A stretch of 64,000 nt of DNA from Aquatica leii (Eukaryota > Arthropoda > Insecta > Coleoptera > Lampyridae), in the NCBI GenBank assembly GCA_035610365.1, contig CM069435.1, positions 18,899,123-18,963,122 on the forward strand, given 5' to 3'. The position numbers and the translations under genes are program-made. The notes under the pieces were generated by a model. The model did no database searches, had not been told where the DNA came from, and worked only from the letters and a program-made list of their open reading frames with translations. Position 1 is the stretch's first letter; each line of letters starts with the position of its first letter. Positions 10,798-23,030 of this stretch are shown one piece after another.

Positions 10798-11013
10798 CTA
10801 TTGGTTCAATCGCGCGTATGTAGCCTCCCGGAGACTTTCATACAGGCGTGCCAGTTTTATTGAGTGAAGACGTGACTCTGCCTGCAAGGACTGAAAGTGT
10901 GATGATTTTCTATTCATCGATTCTTGACCATTTTTTATTGATTCAAGAAATTCAAATAGCTTTGCATTCATTTTAACTGCTTGTGAACGCGTCACCGACA
11001 TAAATTTAACCAC
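10798..11013 (-). pseudogene. Family A copy 1 gag start fused to pol spacer
   Basis: The first ~40 codons resemble the gag start of copy 3 (shared SIKNGQESMN at about 10905-10935 and at 37190-37230). The following codons correspond to the protease-RT spacer of copy 3 around 38640-38710 in another frame. The join at about 10905 marks an internal deletion of most of gag and all of protease. Confidence 0.7.
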
Positions 11014-11210
11014 GAATAATAATTTAAAACAAAATTTAATAATAATACTACATTTTAATAAAGCCCGACACTGGTTTAACAGATAAGATTAAATGCTATA
11101 AACAAACACGTGAATCCCGAACTAAAGTTCTATTTATGTACGCAATCAATGTTTTTATTACGGGAGCGATATCAAATTACTTAATCGCGACCGCGCACCG
11201 TGACACCACT

Positions 11211-11352
11211 TGTATCGAATTTTATAATTACTAATTTATTTAAACTACTAAAAATATTTTTACTTATACTAAAAATATGTACACTTTTAAATTAACCGAA
11301 CTAATTAAATCTAATAATATTTAATAAAAACACTTACAGTATAATTTATATA
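11211..11352 (-). repeat. 5' LTR of family A copy 1, part left of the pogo insertion
   Basis: Begins TGTATCG beside the primer-binding region (TGGTGTCA in element orientation) and is homologous to the left part of the 8138-8574 LTR. It continues at 14852 after the pogo element. Confidence 0.8.
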
Positions 11353-14300
11353 GGGTGATTGTACCTGTTGTCGGCCTTTTAACTAAATTTCGAGATTTAA
11401 CTGTCTATATCTAGTAAGCAGTTATTATTTAGTAAGGTGGCATGTATGAAATAAGATACCTGGTATAGTTGTCTTTTTAAAAAAGGTATCACAAATGTCA
11501 TATTCTCAACTATAAAATTTGGGAAAAATATTTTCTGACAAAATGCACTTTTTCCGGCTGTCTGCCATCGGTGCATTTTTACCGGCCGTCAATTTTTCGT
11601 TTTTCGGCCGGTCGGCCGACAAGTGGCCATTTATCGGCCGTGTTCGGTACACTTGAGTTAGGAGGTATGTAGGTAATGAATCTGGCACCTATGGTGTGAA
11701 AATGATACAAACTACGAGTGTTTGTACCAAATAAAGTACTAAGCCGAAATTCGCAATGATTCATTTTATTTACTACCTATATCTTTTTGGTTAGAAGATA
11801 TCACAATTAGTCTTTGCATATATCACACTTATATTCTTTCCTTACAACGTCTTCATAATGAAACTCGGTGAATTCAGTACACCTTAAGTGGTACCATCTT
11901 GGGCAGTGGTCGCAACCAATATTTTTTTCAGAATCCTCTTCTGTTTCACTGAATAAATCATTTTCACAAAGAGAACATTTAATCATCTCCTTTTCTTCAA
12001 CATCGTAGTGGTGATTCTCTGTTAATACTTTGTTATTTTCCTTATTACTGGCAGTGCGCACTCTTTTACGTTTTGTTGTTTTTTGCACAGTATCCCGCAC
12101 ATTTTCTAGTTTTTTCTTTTCCTCGTCCTTTCTCTCGTAGTAATTTCTCTACTCCTTGCAGGAAATGGCACTGGGCAATTTCTCCTTTTTGCAATTTTCT
12201 CCTTGATCAACTGAAGTTGGAAAAGTTAAATGTCGTGTAAATAGAGTAGTGGGAGATAAATGAGATGTTTCTGGCACCCCATCTAGAGATTCTTGGGACA
12301 TTTTATCAGGTGTTTTATGGACTACAACATTATTAAAAGTTTGTGGTGGTGTGTGGTCATTGGGAATTTTTTCTTGAGGGATATTCTCTGTTACATTATG
12401 ACGTTTAGATAAAGATTCATTTAATGCTAGATCTGAAGGATCCTGGGGTGTTTTTACTGCAGAAATTTGTTGTGTTATGTTGTAAGTTTGATGAATCTCA
12501 AATGAAGGATCGATTTGCATATCAGGAACGTGGCTAGAATCGGTTGAGTTTAACAAGACTATAGGTAATATATTGACGTCGTCCATTGCAACTATTGAAT
12601 CGACGGCGACGTCAGCTACATTAACGTCGTCAATTTTATTATTTCTGTCATCCAAATTTATGGAGATACTGACGTTTTCAGGAGAAAGATGGCCATCCAA
12701 ATTCATGTTTGTGATGCAACCATTTTCAAGGTATTTTATCTCGTCAATAATTACTGGAACATTTATCCCATAACTATATAGGCGATCCTCTATCGCCTTA
12801 ATCATTTTTTCGGTCGATCTAAAATATTGACTTTAAAAAGCTGTGTCACTTGAAAGAGCTGATGTATCTTTTTTGTGTTGTTTTTGTTCCTTTTCTAACA
12901 TGTTTTTAACACATTTTGTATAATCCACGTTGTTGGGATTTAGTGGAAAAAGGCCGCATTTTCGAAATCCGTTTTTAATGCATTCGACTAAATTTGTTGC
13001 GTCTAAAGATTCTTGAAATACCGAGCAAAAATTAATTTTATTGACAATAGCATTGGCATTTTCAGACTTGCTTTGCCATTTTCGGACAGTATTTCTCCAT
13101 TCTTGCTTTAATGGCTTGAAAACGCTCATAACTGCTGATTGAAGAATGTGAGTGGTGTTCGGTGGTAGGGCGTATAGTATTATGCCGTTTTCTTCACATA
13201 ATTGACTCAGTGGTAATGTAATATGGTTCTTATGTCCATCTATAAACAATATGACCGGCCTTTGAATTTCATTTTTATTCAACCATTTATTAAAAGCGTT
13301 ACACACGTACTCATAGAAGACATCACTTCGCATCCAGTCAGAATCAGATTTGGCGAGAATCCAGTTTTCAAGCATGTTTTAGACCAATGCCTTTAGGGCC
13401 CTAACATATGGAAAGATGACTAAAGGTGGACACAGATTTCCACTGGCATTGAAAACTATAAGTACAGTTAGATTTTCCTTATCGTTCCCAATCTTTACTT
13501 GGTACAGATTTTTTCATTCACGTGGCGCAAGTACTATGCCTGTTTTAGGACACAAGCTAAAGACTGATTCGTCGCTATTGAAAATTCTGCTAGGATCTTC
13601 CAAGATGTCTTTGCAATTATTCTTGTCCAAAAATTCATTGAGGTTTCTGAATCATAATCGGATGAACTTCTCAGTTACTACTGCCATTGATTTGTTAATG
13701 CCTTCGACTTATCGCACAGAAATTTCTGGGTGACGTTTTAAAAAATTCTTATACCATCTGATACCTGGTTTTTGGTTTACAAATTGATCAAGTTTCCCAG
13801 TTTCTCGGGCAATTTTTGTTACCGTTTCAATTAAATCTTCTTTTTAAATGGCAAACCCACATTTGGCGATTTTTATTGCCCAATCGGCAATCCTTTGTTC
13901 TCCCTCTATTGTCATTATAGGCTGAGGACCTGTTTTCTTTAGAGCATCACCAGTTCTACCATGGAGCCTATCTTAAAGTGTAGCTCTTGGTACTCTAAAT
14001 TTTTGACTGGCCTCTAATCGACACTTGGTTAGATCTTATTCGCTGAAGTGCCTCTTTCAGTGATTCCTCGGAATATGTAAAGAGTTTTTTTGTTGATAGC
14101 GGTTTATTTCTTTCTAATTTCCTTCACTTGACATCTGTAAATTTCATAAATAAAAAAATATATTAAATTATTACCTACTTAACTGCAGTTGCGAGTAATG
14201 TGAATTATTGTAATAAGTGGCCCAGTTCTCAGCCGCTTTCATCTTTGAAATTATGCTATTAATATTTTAGTACTTTCTGTATTATAACGGTCGAAAACTA

Positions 14301-14851
14301 GTTTAGTTCTAATCCAAATATTCATCACTTAACTGAAAGGAGAATAGCACCACATATAACGTTTTAACGAGTCAAACAAGGATAAAATATTCGTATGCAG
14401 TAAAACCCATTCTCGGCCGAAGCGGCCGAGAACTGATCTATGCGTTTTTTAGTGAACCAGTTTGCCGGCCATCTTTATTTTCTTGAAAAAAAGTGATTTT
14501 TAACGTTTCTAGGATTAAAATATAGTATTTGAGCTATAATACCTGTGCAAAATGTGAATGAGCATGCAATCAAATGAGAATTTGATAAAATACTTACTAT
14601 ATCTCACAGTTAGCACCACTACACAAAACAGAGGCGTTTAACTTCACATCCACAAAACAAACTGGTGACCATTTATTTAGTTTTGTTCTTTCCCACACGC
14701 TTTCGAACTTTTTATCATATAATCCAGGCATATCATAGAGCACAACAGTCTACTAACATCTTTAGCCAGGTTTGAAATATTATTGTTATATTGAAATATT
14801 TCCTAAAATGGCCGACAAATAGTAGTAACCGAAAAACAGGTACAGTCACCC
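11353..14851 (-). mobile_element. Pogo/Tigger-like DNA transposon inside an LTR
   Basis: Ends are GGGTGATTGTACCTGTT on the left and, inverted, GGGTGACTGTACCTGTT on the right, flanked by TA on both sides (11351-11352 and 14852-14853). Removing the element with one TA gives exactly the sequence of the undisturbed sister LTR at 8138-8574, which proves the insertion and its boundaries. Length is 3,499 bp. CGGCCG-containing words recur near both ends (11560-11645 and 14409-14428). It holds the broken transposase described separately. Confidence 0.9.
11807..14115 (-). pseudogene. Pogo-like transposase with C-terminal PHD-like finger, broken
   Basis: In minus-strand order: a psq/CENP-B-type helix-turn-helix region (about 14100-13740), a DDE core, an acidic linker and a C-terminal Cys/His module. 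The first catalytic Asp is in NSDES at about 13565-13579 and the second in FIDGHKNH at about 13223-13247. The third, normally in an LQPxD context, is lost: the site reads LQSAVMSVF near 13130. The core frame 12833-13375 is open; upstream frames have several stops. The frame 11807-12100 encodes CSLC...CDHC...WYHLRC...CDIC, a C4HC3 (PHD-like) arrangement. The transposase would cut and paste its element; this copy is dead. Confidence 0.82.
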
Positions 14852-14853
14852 TA

Positions 14854-15161
14854 TAGCGCTATCACTGACACGAAGATAAGATAAAGTCACACACGTGTTT
14901 CACAGTTGTTTACGTTAAAGTCACGTACCAGATTATTCACCGTAGGTTTATCTCACACGCGTTGACGACTTATTTATTTAGACTTGAATAATCTTCTTAA
15001 CACTGCTGTCTTCGCATTACGGAAATAACTGACCTACGATTTGTTTGTTCCGTATTTATACACATTTTGGAAATCCTTCTTGAGTGTTCCATATCTTTCG
15101 GTATACGTTCTAGAAGATAGATAACAACTTCGAGAAGGCTCTTGAATTTGAGAACGTTTCA
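14854..15161 (-). repeat. 5' LTR of family A copy 1, part right of the pogo insertion
   Basis: Continues the LTR interrupted at 11352 and ends GTTTCA. It is homologous to the right part of 8138-8574. Confidence 0.85.
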
Positions 15162-15266
15162 ATATAATTTTTGTAAGCTTTGTGATAATTTTTTTTTGGT
15201 TCTCTATCTTGGTTCAGGTCATACTACCTTTCCGTTTCTATTTCTCTTGTCGGTAAACTTTCCAAT
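15162..15266. other. Spacer between two mobile elements
   Basis: About 100 bp of AT-rich sequence between the gypsy LTR and the piggyBac target site; nothing recognised. Confidence 0.4.
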
Positions 15267-15270
15267 TTAA

Positions 15271-17904
15271 CACATTCACGACCACCGTCACATATATGTG
15301 ACACATAGTTTTTTAGTATACACTGGCGTCACATATATGTGACATTAGTATCGTATCAAATCATTGTCGGAATTTCACTAGTGGTTTGTGATAGGGAACT
15401 GAATTTTTGTGTCGGTGTAGGGTAACATGCGTCACACCCATGTGCCACGTGGGTTTAGGCTAGCTAATCGAATTGTATACTTAACCTCCAATTCTTTAAG
15501 ACGAGCCATTTACCATATTCACGTAGTGTGTATGTTTGTGTTTCATTTATCTTAGTGTTATATGTTATATTATATTACCTACTTATTACATATATTGGTT
15601 TAATATTTTAATATACAGGTATGTATAACAGAAATTTGTGATAATTTAGAATAAACTTAGATAAACATAAAGTTGGGCGTGTGTACCTTTACGACAGTAT
15701 CTGATAGTATGTTGTGATTTTGATGCATTTGCAAATTATAAATATATAAATATATAAATTTTGAACAATTATTCGCACAAATGATGCCACATTTACGATG
15801 TTCTATTTTCTTCCCAATTATTATTTTGAATTTATTTGAGAACGTACGTCTAATAGTTTACTTGACCAACCCCCTACATTTTATCAGAATATTTAGAAAA
15901 TAAAAATATGTGTAGGTACTAAAACAGGACGTATGTAACTACTGTAATGGTACATCTGGCCAAACAACGATTACATAATAAACATAAAATTGTTTATTTT
16001 TATTTACTTTCATTGCAGTTTTACCACATTTACGTAGTTCCATTTCTACCTAACATATATAAAATGGATTTAAGAAGGAAATTGACGGAAAAAGAATTGC
16101 AGGATGAAGCAGAATCGATTATGGAATTCGAAGAATACAGTGATGAACCAAACGACAATCTGCTTGGGTCTGAAAGCGAGCGAATACGATCCTGTTGAAA
16201 ATTTAACTGATAGCGAGGAGGAAGGTCCGTCAGACGATAACGTGCATGATACAGTTGAAGACGATTTAGAGGTGAATGATGAGGATGTAACTACTGACAG
16301 TTGGACAGATACTGAAGAAGACATACATATACACGATTTTATAGGACAAGAAGGAGTTAAAGTAAATTTAGACACAACAACTACTCCTATTCAAACCTTT
16401 TCATTATTTTTCGATGACGATCTTATTCAAAAAATCGTTAATTGGACAAATACTAGAGCTAATGCTCGAAAAACAAATACCGCATTGAAAAGTAAGTCTA
16501 TGATGCACAGCTGGAAAGACATAGATGCATCAGAACTAAAACAAGTCGTAGGTCTTTGTCTTTTGATGGGAAACATCAAAATGCCTTACCTTCGATGTTA
16601 TTGGAGTAAATCTTTTTTATACAATCATCCTGTATTTGGCCAAACTATCTCGAGAAATAAATTTGAACGGATATTGCAGAATATCTGTTTTTACCTCCCT
16701 ACCGAGGATACATCGGTGCGTTTACACAAGGTAAACAATCTAACATCGCATGTCATAAATAATATTCAAAAAGTATATTATCCTTTGGAGAATTTATCCC
16801 TGGACGAGTCCTTATTGCTATGGCGTGGAAGACTTGTCTTCCGCCAGTATATACCTAATAAAAGTAGCAAATATGGAATCAAATTTTACGAAATTTGTAC
16901 GCATGATGGCTTTCTTTTGAACATGATTGTTTATAGTGGTCGTGGAACAGTACAAAATGAAAGAGGCCATGCGTTTGAGGTAGTGTCAAAATTAAGCTGA
17001 ACCTTATTTTGGTAACGGCCCACACTATCTATATGGATAATTATTACACAAGCTATGAACTAGCAAAATACTTACTTGAAAAAAACACCCATATGTGTGG
17101 AACCCTCCGAAAAAACCGGAAAGGTAACCCAAAGGCGCTAGTATCGTTAAAACTGAAAAAAGGGGAAGCGAAGTGGAAGAGGAATGGCCCAGTTCGGGTA
17201 ATGATGTGGAAGGATAAAAGAGATGTGTTAATGATATCAACCAAGCATAGTACACATATGGTTGAAGTATTGAATAAACGGGAGGCGTGAAAGAAAAAAC
17301 CTGCAATGGTAGCAGAGTATAACAAATACATGTCGGGAGTTGACCGCCTGGACCAAATGCCCACGTCCTACAGCACCCCTCGCAAAACTATTAGGTGGTA
17401 CATGAAGGTATTCTTTCATATCATTGATATAGCTCTGTGGAACGGTAAACTGATCTACAACAAAGTAACAAATAAAAAGATTTCTTACTTAGATTACCGA
17501 AATATTATTATAGAAGAGTTGATATGTAAACTGCAAGACCAAATCAACATCCTACAAAACCGACAGATAATAGTCACGAATTAAAAAGAGAATTGAAAAG
17601 AAAACGGTGTAGATTGTGTAGCGAGAACAAAAAGAGAAGTATGAGTTGGTATACGTGTACAGGATGTAAAGCATCTGATAATGTTCCTGTGGGACTGTGT
17701 GCTACACCGTGTTTTGCCGATTGGCATAAAAAGAATAAGCTATAGTGCAAATACCTTTTTTATTTTAGTTTTTATATCATATCTTTTGTAACTATTCAAT
17801 GAATACTTACTTTGTTTTTTATAATAGCGTTTGTCACATATGTGTGACGGTCAGGCCATTTTATTTGGGATTTCAAAACAAACCGGTGTCACACATATGT
17901 GACA
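15271..17904 (+). mobile_element. piggyBac-like transposon 1
   Basis: Flanked by TTAA at 15267-15270 and 17905-17908, the target site of the piggyBac superfamily. Each end contains two 16-bp palindromes of the form GTCACAYATRTGTGAC: 15287-15302, 15328-15343, 17833-17848 and 17888-17903. The right outer palindrome abuts the end while the left outer one is 16 bp inside, so the left boundary is less certain. It encodes the broken transposase at 16064-17745. Confidence 0.78.
16064..17745 (+). pseudogene. piggyBac-like transposase, frameshifted
   Basis: The start MDLRRKLTEKEL is followed by an acidic region, the DDE_Tnp_1_7 core and a Cys-rich C-terminus. All three catalytic Asp positions are visible: SLDESLLLW near 16800, YMDNYYTS near 17030 and MSGVDRLDQM near 17330. 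The tail (17590-17745) encodes CRLC...CTGC...C...CFADWH, the C-terminal zinc-binding domain. Breaks: a shift near 16165, a shift near 16990-17010, a TGA at 17288-17290 and a shift near 17585. The family excises and inserts precisely at TTAA. The retained catalytic residues suggest fairly recent decay. Confidence 0.88.
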
Positions 17905-18059
17905 TTAACAACAAATTATTTTATTGTAACATTCACTTGTAACAGTGTTGCCTACAAATATAATAAAAGTCTTCTTACTGTTATTAAACTTAATATTGGA
18001 ATGGGTTCCCCAGAGAGTACAAAGATAATATACGGTCGCGAATGTGTTAAGACAGCATT

Positions 18060-18640
18060 TGGTTCACAAACTGTCGGGAAAAATCTCATACCTCAAAATC
18101 CGTTAGATGTCTGTACTTGGTTTTTTCTTTCTATTTTTTGAGTTCACATTTAGTGTTGGTTTTTGAACTTTGACTTAAGGTTTTAGATTTATGTCTGCTG
18201 TGATCTAAACTTCTCTTTTTCCTATTCATCTTTTCTTAGTTTGCTTTGTATACTTTGGTAAGGTGTAGAGAATTACATTCGTTTCTTGTCGGGAATCATC
18301 TCACACCACCTTTTTGGAATGATTATCTTAGTTCTTGACTATTCTCTGACTTTGCGTACCAGCATTCAAAATCAGTTAGATATCTGTACTTGGCCTTTTC
18401 TTTTTTGCGTTTTTTATTTTGTTAAGGTCTCATTTAGTGTTGGTTTTTGAATTTTGACTTGCGTTTTTGGGTTTGTCTGCTGTGATCTAATCATCTCTTT
18501 TTTATTCATCTTTTTTTTTGGTTTGCTTTGTATTATTCTTCACTCAGGTCTAGAAAATTATGTTGTTTTCTTGTCGGGAAGAATCTCATACCGCTTTTTT
18601 GGTATGACTATCTTACCTTCTTTAGAGTGAGATCTACGTC
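18060..18640 (+). repeat. ~280-bp tandem repeat, about two copies
   Basis: Blocks recur in order. TGTCGGGAA occurs at about 18072, 18287 and 18572. AGATRTCTGTACTTGG occurs at about 18107 and 18378. TTTAGTGTTGGTTTTTGAA occurs at about 18150 and 18433. Unit length is therefore roughly 270-290 bp, with divergence and indels. No protein coding is evident. It may be the untranslated part of an LTR element. Confidence 0.7.
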
Positions 18641-19502
18641 GTCGTAATCTTGTATTCTTACATAGAGCGACCTAATCTGTTTCACTGTGATAGAGATTGA
18701 CTTGAGCTACTTTTATCGTATAGGACGCTTTTTGCGCATCATCGTTTTCTATCGCGCTATCTATTGAGAAAACATATTACAATCTTCAGTTTGGACACTG
18801 AGATTTGACCGGTTTGACTCCATACTTAGTGGAGTACTGACGAAATTTTTGTCTTGTTATATCTAACCTTTTCTAAAGTTTTACAATACCATTACCATTT
18901 TACCTAGTTCTTAGTACTTTTATTAGCACAATCTATCTGTGATATAGGATGACCTTACGATATCGTGTGTGCATTTTTACTATTCCAAAAACTTGTCCGC
19001 ATAACTTTAAAAATCACTTCGTTTATGGATTTGGGATTAATTTTAATTCGATTCTGTAAGAAAGAAGCGGATGACTCTGAGTAAAGTTTTTAGGATTAAC
19101 ACTCTTCGTTTCTTTTATTTTCTTTAATAATGACACGTAGAGTCGGTGTATTTTCTAAGAAATTGCTTATTTGATGTAATAGAGTTTAAGTATTTTAAAA
19201 AGTACATTTAAAGCTTTTCATTTCGTGTTGTCCTAGATTAAAAGCGGTTTTTGTTCTCCCCTACCAATTCATTTTACTTTGTTCTCTTATTGCTTTAGGC
19301 TTATAGGCATTTGACTATTTTATGTATTTTAGGCGTCCTTTCAATACGGCTTTCCGTTTAGCTTCATCTTGTCATTCATAGAAGTAATATGCATTTAAAT
19401 AATTTCGTACTTCTCATTTTTGTAGTCGACTCCAGTACATCCTTTCATATCTCTATCAAAAATCTTATTTTAGCGATTTGAATTTCTGTACCTGTAAGTT
19501 TA
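18641..19502. other. Unassigned AT-rich sequence
   Basis: No ORF, terminal repeat or RNA gene recognised between the tandem repeat and the next family A LTR. Confidence 0.4.
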
Positions 19503-19927
19503 TATAACAATTTTTTAATACAATAATATAATGAATTTTAAAACTACATTTATTTTACACGTATTTATCTACTTTTAATTAATACTAATAAAATGCAGCG
19601 GTATTTACGAAAAACAACTTACATTAATTTATATATTACTATCACTCGATATTTACTGTCCGCACTTTTTTGTTTACCTAAAACTGATATTTGTTTATGT
19701 TTACAACATGTTCACGACGTTATATTTATCTTTGCACTGGCATACGCGTTATATACTTAATTTGTTTAAACCGACAGTCTTCTTCTTAACACTTCTTGCC
19801 ACTCGATTCGAAAACTGACTTCAACTTCTTTCAAACATTTTGTATACACTTCCGTTATCGCAATCCAGAATATACTCTTCTTTTCCATCAGCATCTCAAA
19901 GTTTCCAACTACTTCGGGAATGCTTCA
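19503..19927 (-). repeat. 3' LTR of family A copy 2
   Basis: The left end TATAACAATTTTTTAA corresponds to TGTAACAATTTTTTAA of copy 3 with G to A. The right end is GCTTCA, next to a purine tract in element orientation. It is clearly related to the LTR at 8138-8574. Confidence 0.72.
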
Positions 19928-20242
19928 CTACCCCCTTCTTAAGACTATTTTGTCCCAGAACAGGAAACTGAATACAGCACCGGTAGTAAAGGTCGTGTCG
20001 ATAGCGGCAGTTCTCTCCATTTCGGCATCTTTCTTGAGCGTAAAAGTAGTAGTCAATAGACTTTTTCTAACTCGATGTTCTACTTGGATGGTAACTGCAG
20101 ACCAACATCTGTTTCTCGGAAGACGACCTCCAACATGTTTCTAACTATCCTCCATTCCAGTTGTTCTAAGCCATAGCCACGTGACTAGATAGAACGAAGC
20201 GTCGGTCATTCCGTAGTTTTAAGACTTTGCGGACCACACAAC

Positions 20243-21250
20243 TAATTATATTCAATTACTCACAAATTTTATGAGTGAATGATTTTAATTTCAATATAAG
20301 TACTACTCGATCAAACTACTTCGTCTACTATGCAGTTACTAAATAATTCACCAATTCACAATGATAATAATGAATCGCAAAGAAAGTAAAATATGAGTAC
20401 AAAACTTACCAAAACGGCAATTCTTCGACATCAGTAGTGACTTCTGTTACCTCGCTTTATCTGATTTAAAACAAAAATATGCGTGGTATATAAGCTTATG
20501 TACGACGTTTAATGTTATTTTGCCGTTGGCTACGACTGCGGTTAAATGATTGAAGAAACTTGACGGATGTCAGGTCATCGTACTCAACGACAATACATAA
20601 GGTTACAAATGATATAAAGTTTGCGACTGAAAGTAAATTTAAGTCAGCATGATCTAACGTTACATAAAATAAGTTAATAGATTGAAAGCCGACGGTTAGT
20701 GAATACATTTAGAACAAATTACCTAAAGCAAAATTCAATGTTACTAAAAAGTAGTACGTACAAGGCTGAAAGTAAAGTAATCAATATAAATGCAAGAAGG
20801 TATATGCTATAGTAAGAGATGTGCATAAAGTAATTTAACGAAGTAAGACTTCACAGATTACATATTCCGAGAACAGCCAGGTACACAGACAGCATGGTAA
20901 CCCCTCAAAACTTGCTGAAACAAGATAAAAAAGTAACGTGACGACGCCACCTTTGAGAATTGTCTTCCTATACTTGCAAACGTCGCGTCATTAACCCAAT
21001 CGCCGAATCCGACCAATACCTGAATACGTTTTTCCTAGCACATTCGCTAAAAGCGTAATAGAAATCACTGCCGAGAAAAATGCAACCAAAATATAATCAC
21101 TTACATGTCGTAAAATAACACACAGGTACACGAACGTTCACAGCCGTAAAGAATGAGTAAAATAGTCGTTAGTTGCTGTATCGGGTTTATGTCCACTTTT
21201 AAAGTGAAATGACCATCAGTAGCTCTGTTAGACAATGCAGCCGTTAATTT
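20243..21250. mobile_element. Anonymous ~1-kb insertion in family A copy 2
   Basis: Homology to copy 1 stops after GTTTTAAGACTTTGCGGAC (near 20243) and resumes near 21250, where copy 1 has contiguous sequence (about 8970-9020). The extra ~1 kb has no ORF of note, and neither a clear terminal repeat nor a duplication was found. It may be a non-autonomous element or a rearrangement. Confidence 0.45.
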
Positions 21251-21699
21251 TAATTTGGAATAAATGTTTTTGAAAAATACAAAATAACGACATGTAACAA
21301 CCTAGTCTTTCTCGAACCCTCGTACATGCGCATAAACTTATCGAAGTCCATTAATAAGCAGCATAACTTTATAAGGGTCTTCTCATTACCTCTGCAGCTT
21401 CGGCGACAAACTACGTCTTCTTTAGGGATTATACAACCACACCATGTCGCCCGGTTAAAACTCAACGTTTTGTGCTTTGACGCCATATCTGGTCTTGATT
21501 CTGTCGCTGGCAATTTGTATGTCCTTACGAGCAGTCTTATGTCTAATTTCTTCATCAACTTGCAGACGTAGTCTTTTCCAACGACTGCTTTTTCGGGCCA
21601 CGTGGCAATAGTATTTCACGACCGAGCATGACACATGATGGTGTTTGGTTTGTGCTTTCGTGAACAGATGATCGGTATACTATTAGGAAAAGATGCAAG

Positions 21700-23030
21700 T
21701 ACTGATCTTCAGGTTTTGGTGTTCGGACAAACTTTAGCTAAGCATTTTCTCATTGTTCGGTTCGTCCGTTCAACCATGCCACTCGATTGAGAATGGAAAG
21801 GCGTATTTCTAATTTTTTTAATTCTCAATAGTCGGCAAACTTCTTGAAACAACACCGAATCAAAGTTGCGGTCTTGGTCGGAATGTAATTCCAACGGAAC
21901 TCCAAACCGACGGAACAATTATTTTTCTAAAACGTCTGCGATTGTTGCCGCTTCTTGATTGGGTATGGCTTAAACCTCCGTCTATTTTATGAAATAATCC
22001 ATCGCTACTAAGATGTATTTGTTTCCTAAATTAGATTCAATTACTACTCTCTCTTTCTAAAGGGCTTCCCACGTTATACTGCTTCATTGGTGCTTTGCGC
22101 TTTCTTGCTGAACCACTTCTTGATACACAGACCGTAAACTTACGGCTGCATTTCATGACGGCTTCTTTGCAGTTCACCCAGTAGAATAATTCTCGAACTT
22201 TTTCTAATGTTTTCTTTACGCCAAAGTGTCTTCCTGTTGTACCATCGTTCAAATGCTGCAACACTTCTCTAAGGATCGCTTAAAAAAACCGTCTTCCACT
22301 TCCAAAAAGTTCCTCTACGCTTAGTACGCTTTGATATTTCTACCCCAAGCACTTACTTCTTCCCAGGTTGGTCGTCGGTTGTTTGCTTTCTAGTTAAAGT
22401 GTACTCTTATTTCAGAATCGTGTTCTTCTCATCAACCCTAGCAGTTCTTCGAAAGCATTCAATCTTTTCTTCAAGCCGCGAACAACGCCTATAGTCTGTC
22501 AGACATGATCTTCTAGACAAAGCATCAGCGTTCCGATAACTACTTTCAGCACGGTTTTCTGTCTCATAGTTATACTCTTGCAGTACCTTCGTCCATCTTG
22601 CCACTTGTCTTTACAGATTACAAAACTGCAATAGCCATTTCAAAGTGGCGTGATTCGTGCTTAGTAAATTTTTTTGTTTATACACATATTTGTAGAAGTG
22701 GATAACTTAATATTGGCGTGTGACTAGAGCTTATTTTAGTTGTTGGAAAGCGTTTTCGCAGTCTTCATTCCATCTAAATTCTACTCTTTGTTCGGTAATT
22801 TTGTCAAAGGTTTAGCAACGTTGAGAAATTCAGGTACAAATTGTCTATAATACGTGCACATCCCAGTAAAACTGCCAACTTGATACTTGTCGATCGGTCT
22901 TTGCCATGCTTGCACTGCTCGAACTTTCTCTGGGTCAGCTTTTACTCTATCTCTAGGTACAGTACACCATTACCAAGAATAAATACGTTCACCTTTTGTA
23001 GTTGGGCTTGAAGAAAAGTCTTGAGTCTCC
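21700..23030 (-). pseudogene. Family A copy 2 pol relic (RT end, RNase H, integrase)
   Basis: Minus-strand order: the RT C-terminal part (YYRQFVPEFLNVAKPLTKLP near 22800-22860), the RNase H end with ARWTKVLQEYNYETE and NADALSRR (22407-22604), the integrase zinc module (22037-22264) and the catalytic core with LELHSDQDRNFDS (21709-21918). Several stops and shifts separate these frames. The Lys and Ile residues around the core resemble copy 1, supporting a common family. Confidence 0.78.

Larger units (their letters stand above)
8138..15161 (-). mobile_element. Ty3/gypsy retrotransposon (family A, copy 1) carrying a pogo insertion
   Basis: Minus-strand element with a 3' LTR at 8138-8574 and a 5' LTR at 11211-15161 that is interrupted by a 3.5-kb DNA transposon. 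The flanks are ATAC on the left and ATAT on the right, a 4-bp target duplication with one change. The internal part is only 2.6 kb: an N-terminal gag piece fused to the protease-RT spacer, then integrase. Most of gag, protease, RT and RNase H are missing. The same family recurs at 19503, 35378 and 36544. Confidence 0.85.
19503..23030 (-). mobile_element. Family A gypsy retrotransposon, copy 2, 5'-truncated
   Basis: A 3' LTR at 19503-19927 is followed in element order by integrase, RNase H and part of RT, all matching copies 1 and 3. The element breaks off in RT near 23030. No 5' LTR, gag or protease is present. About 1 kb of foreign sequence sits between 20243 and 21250. Confidence 0.75.
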
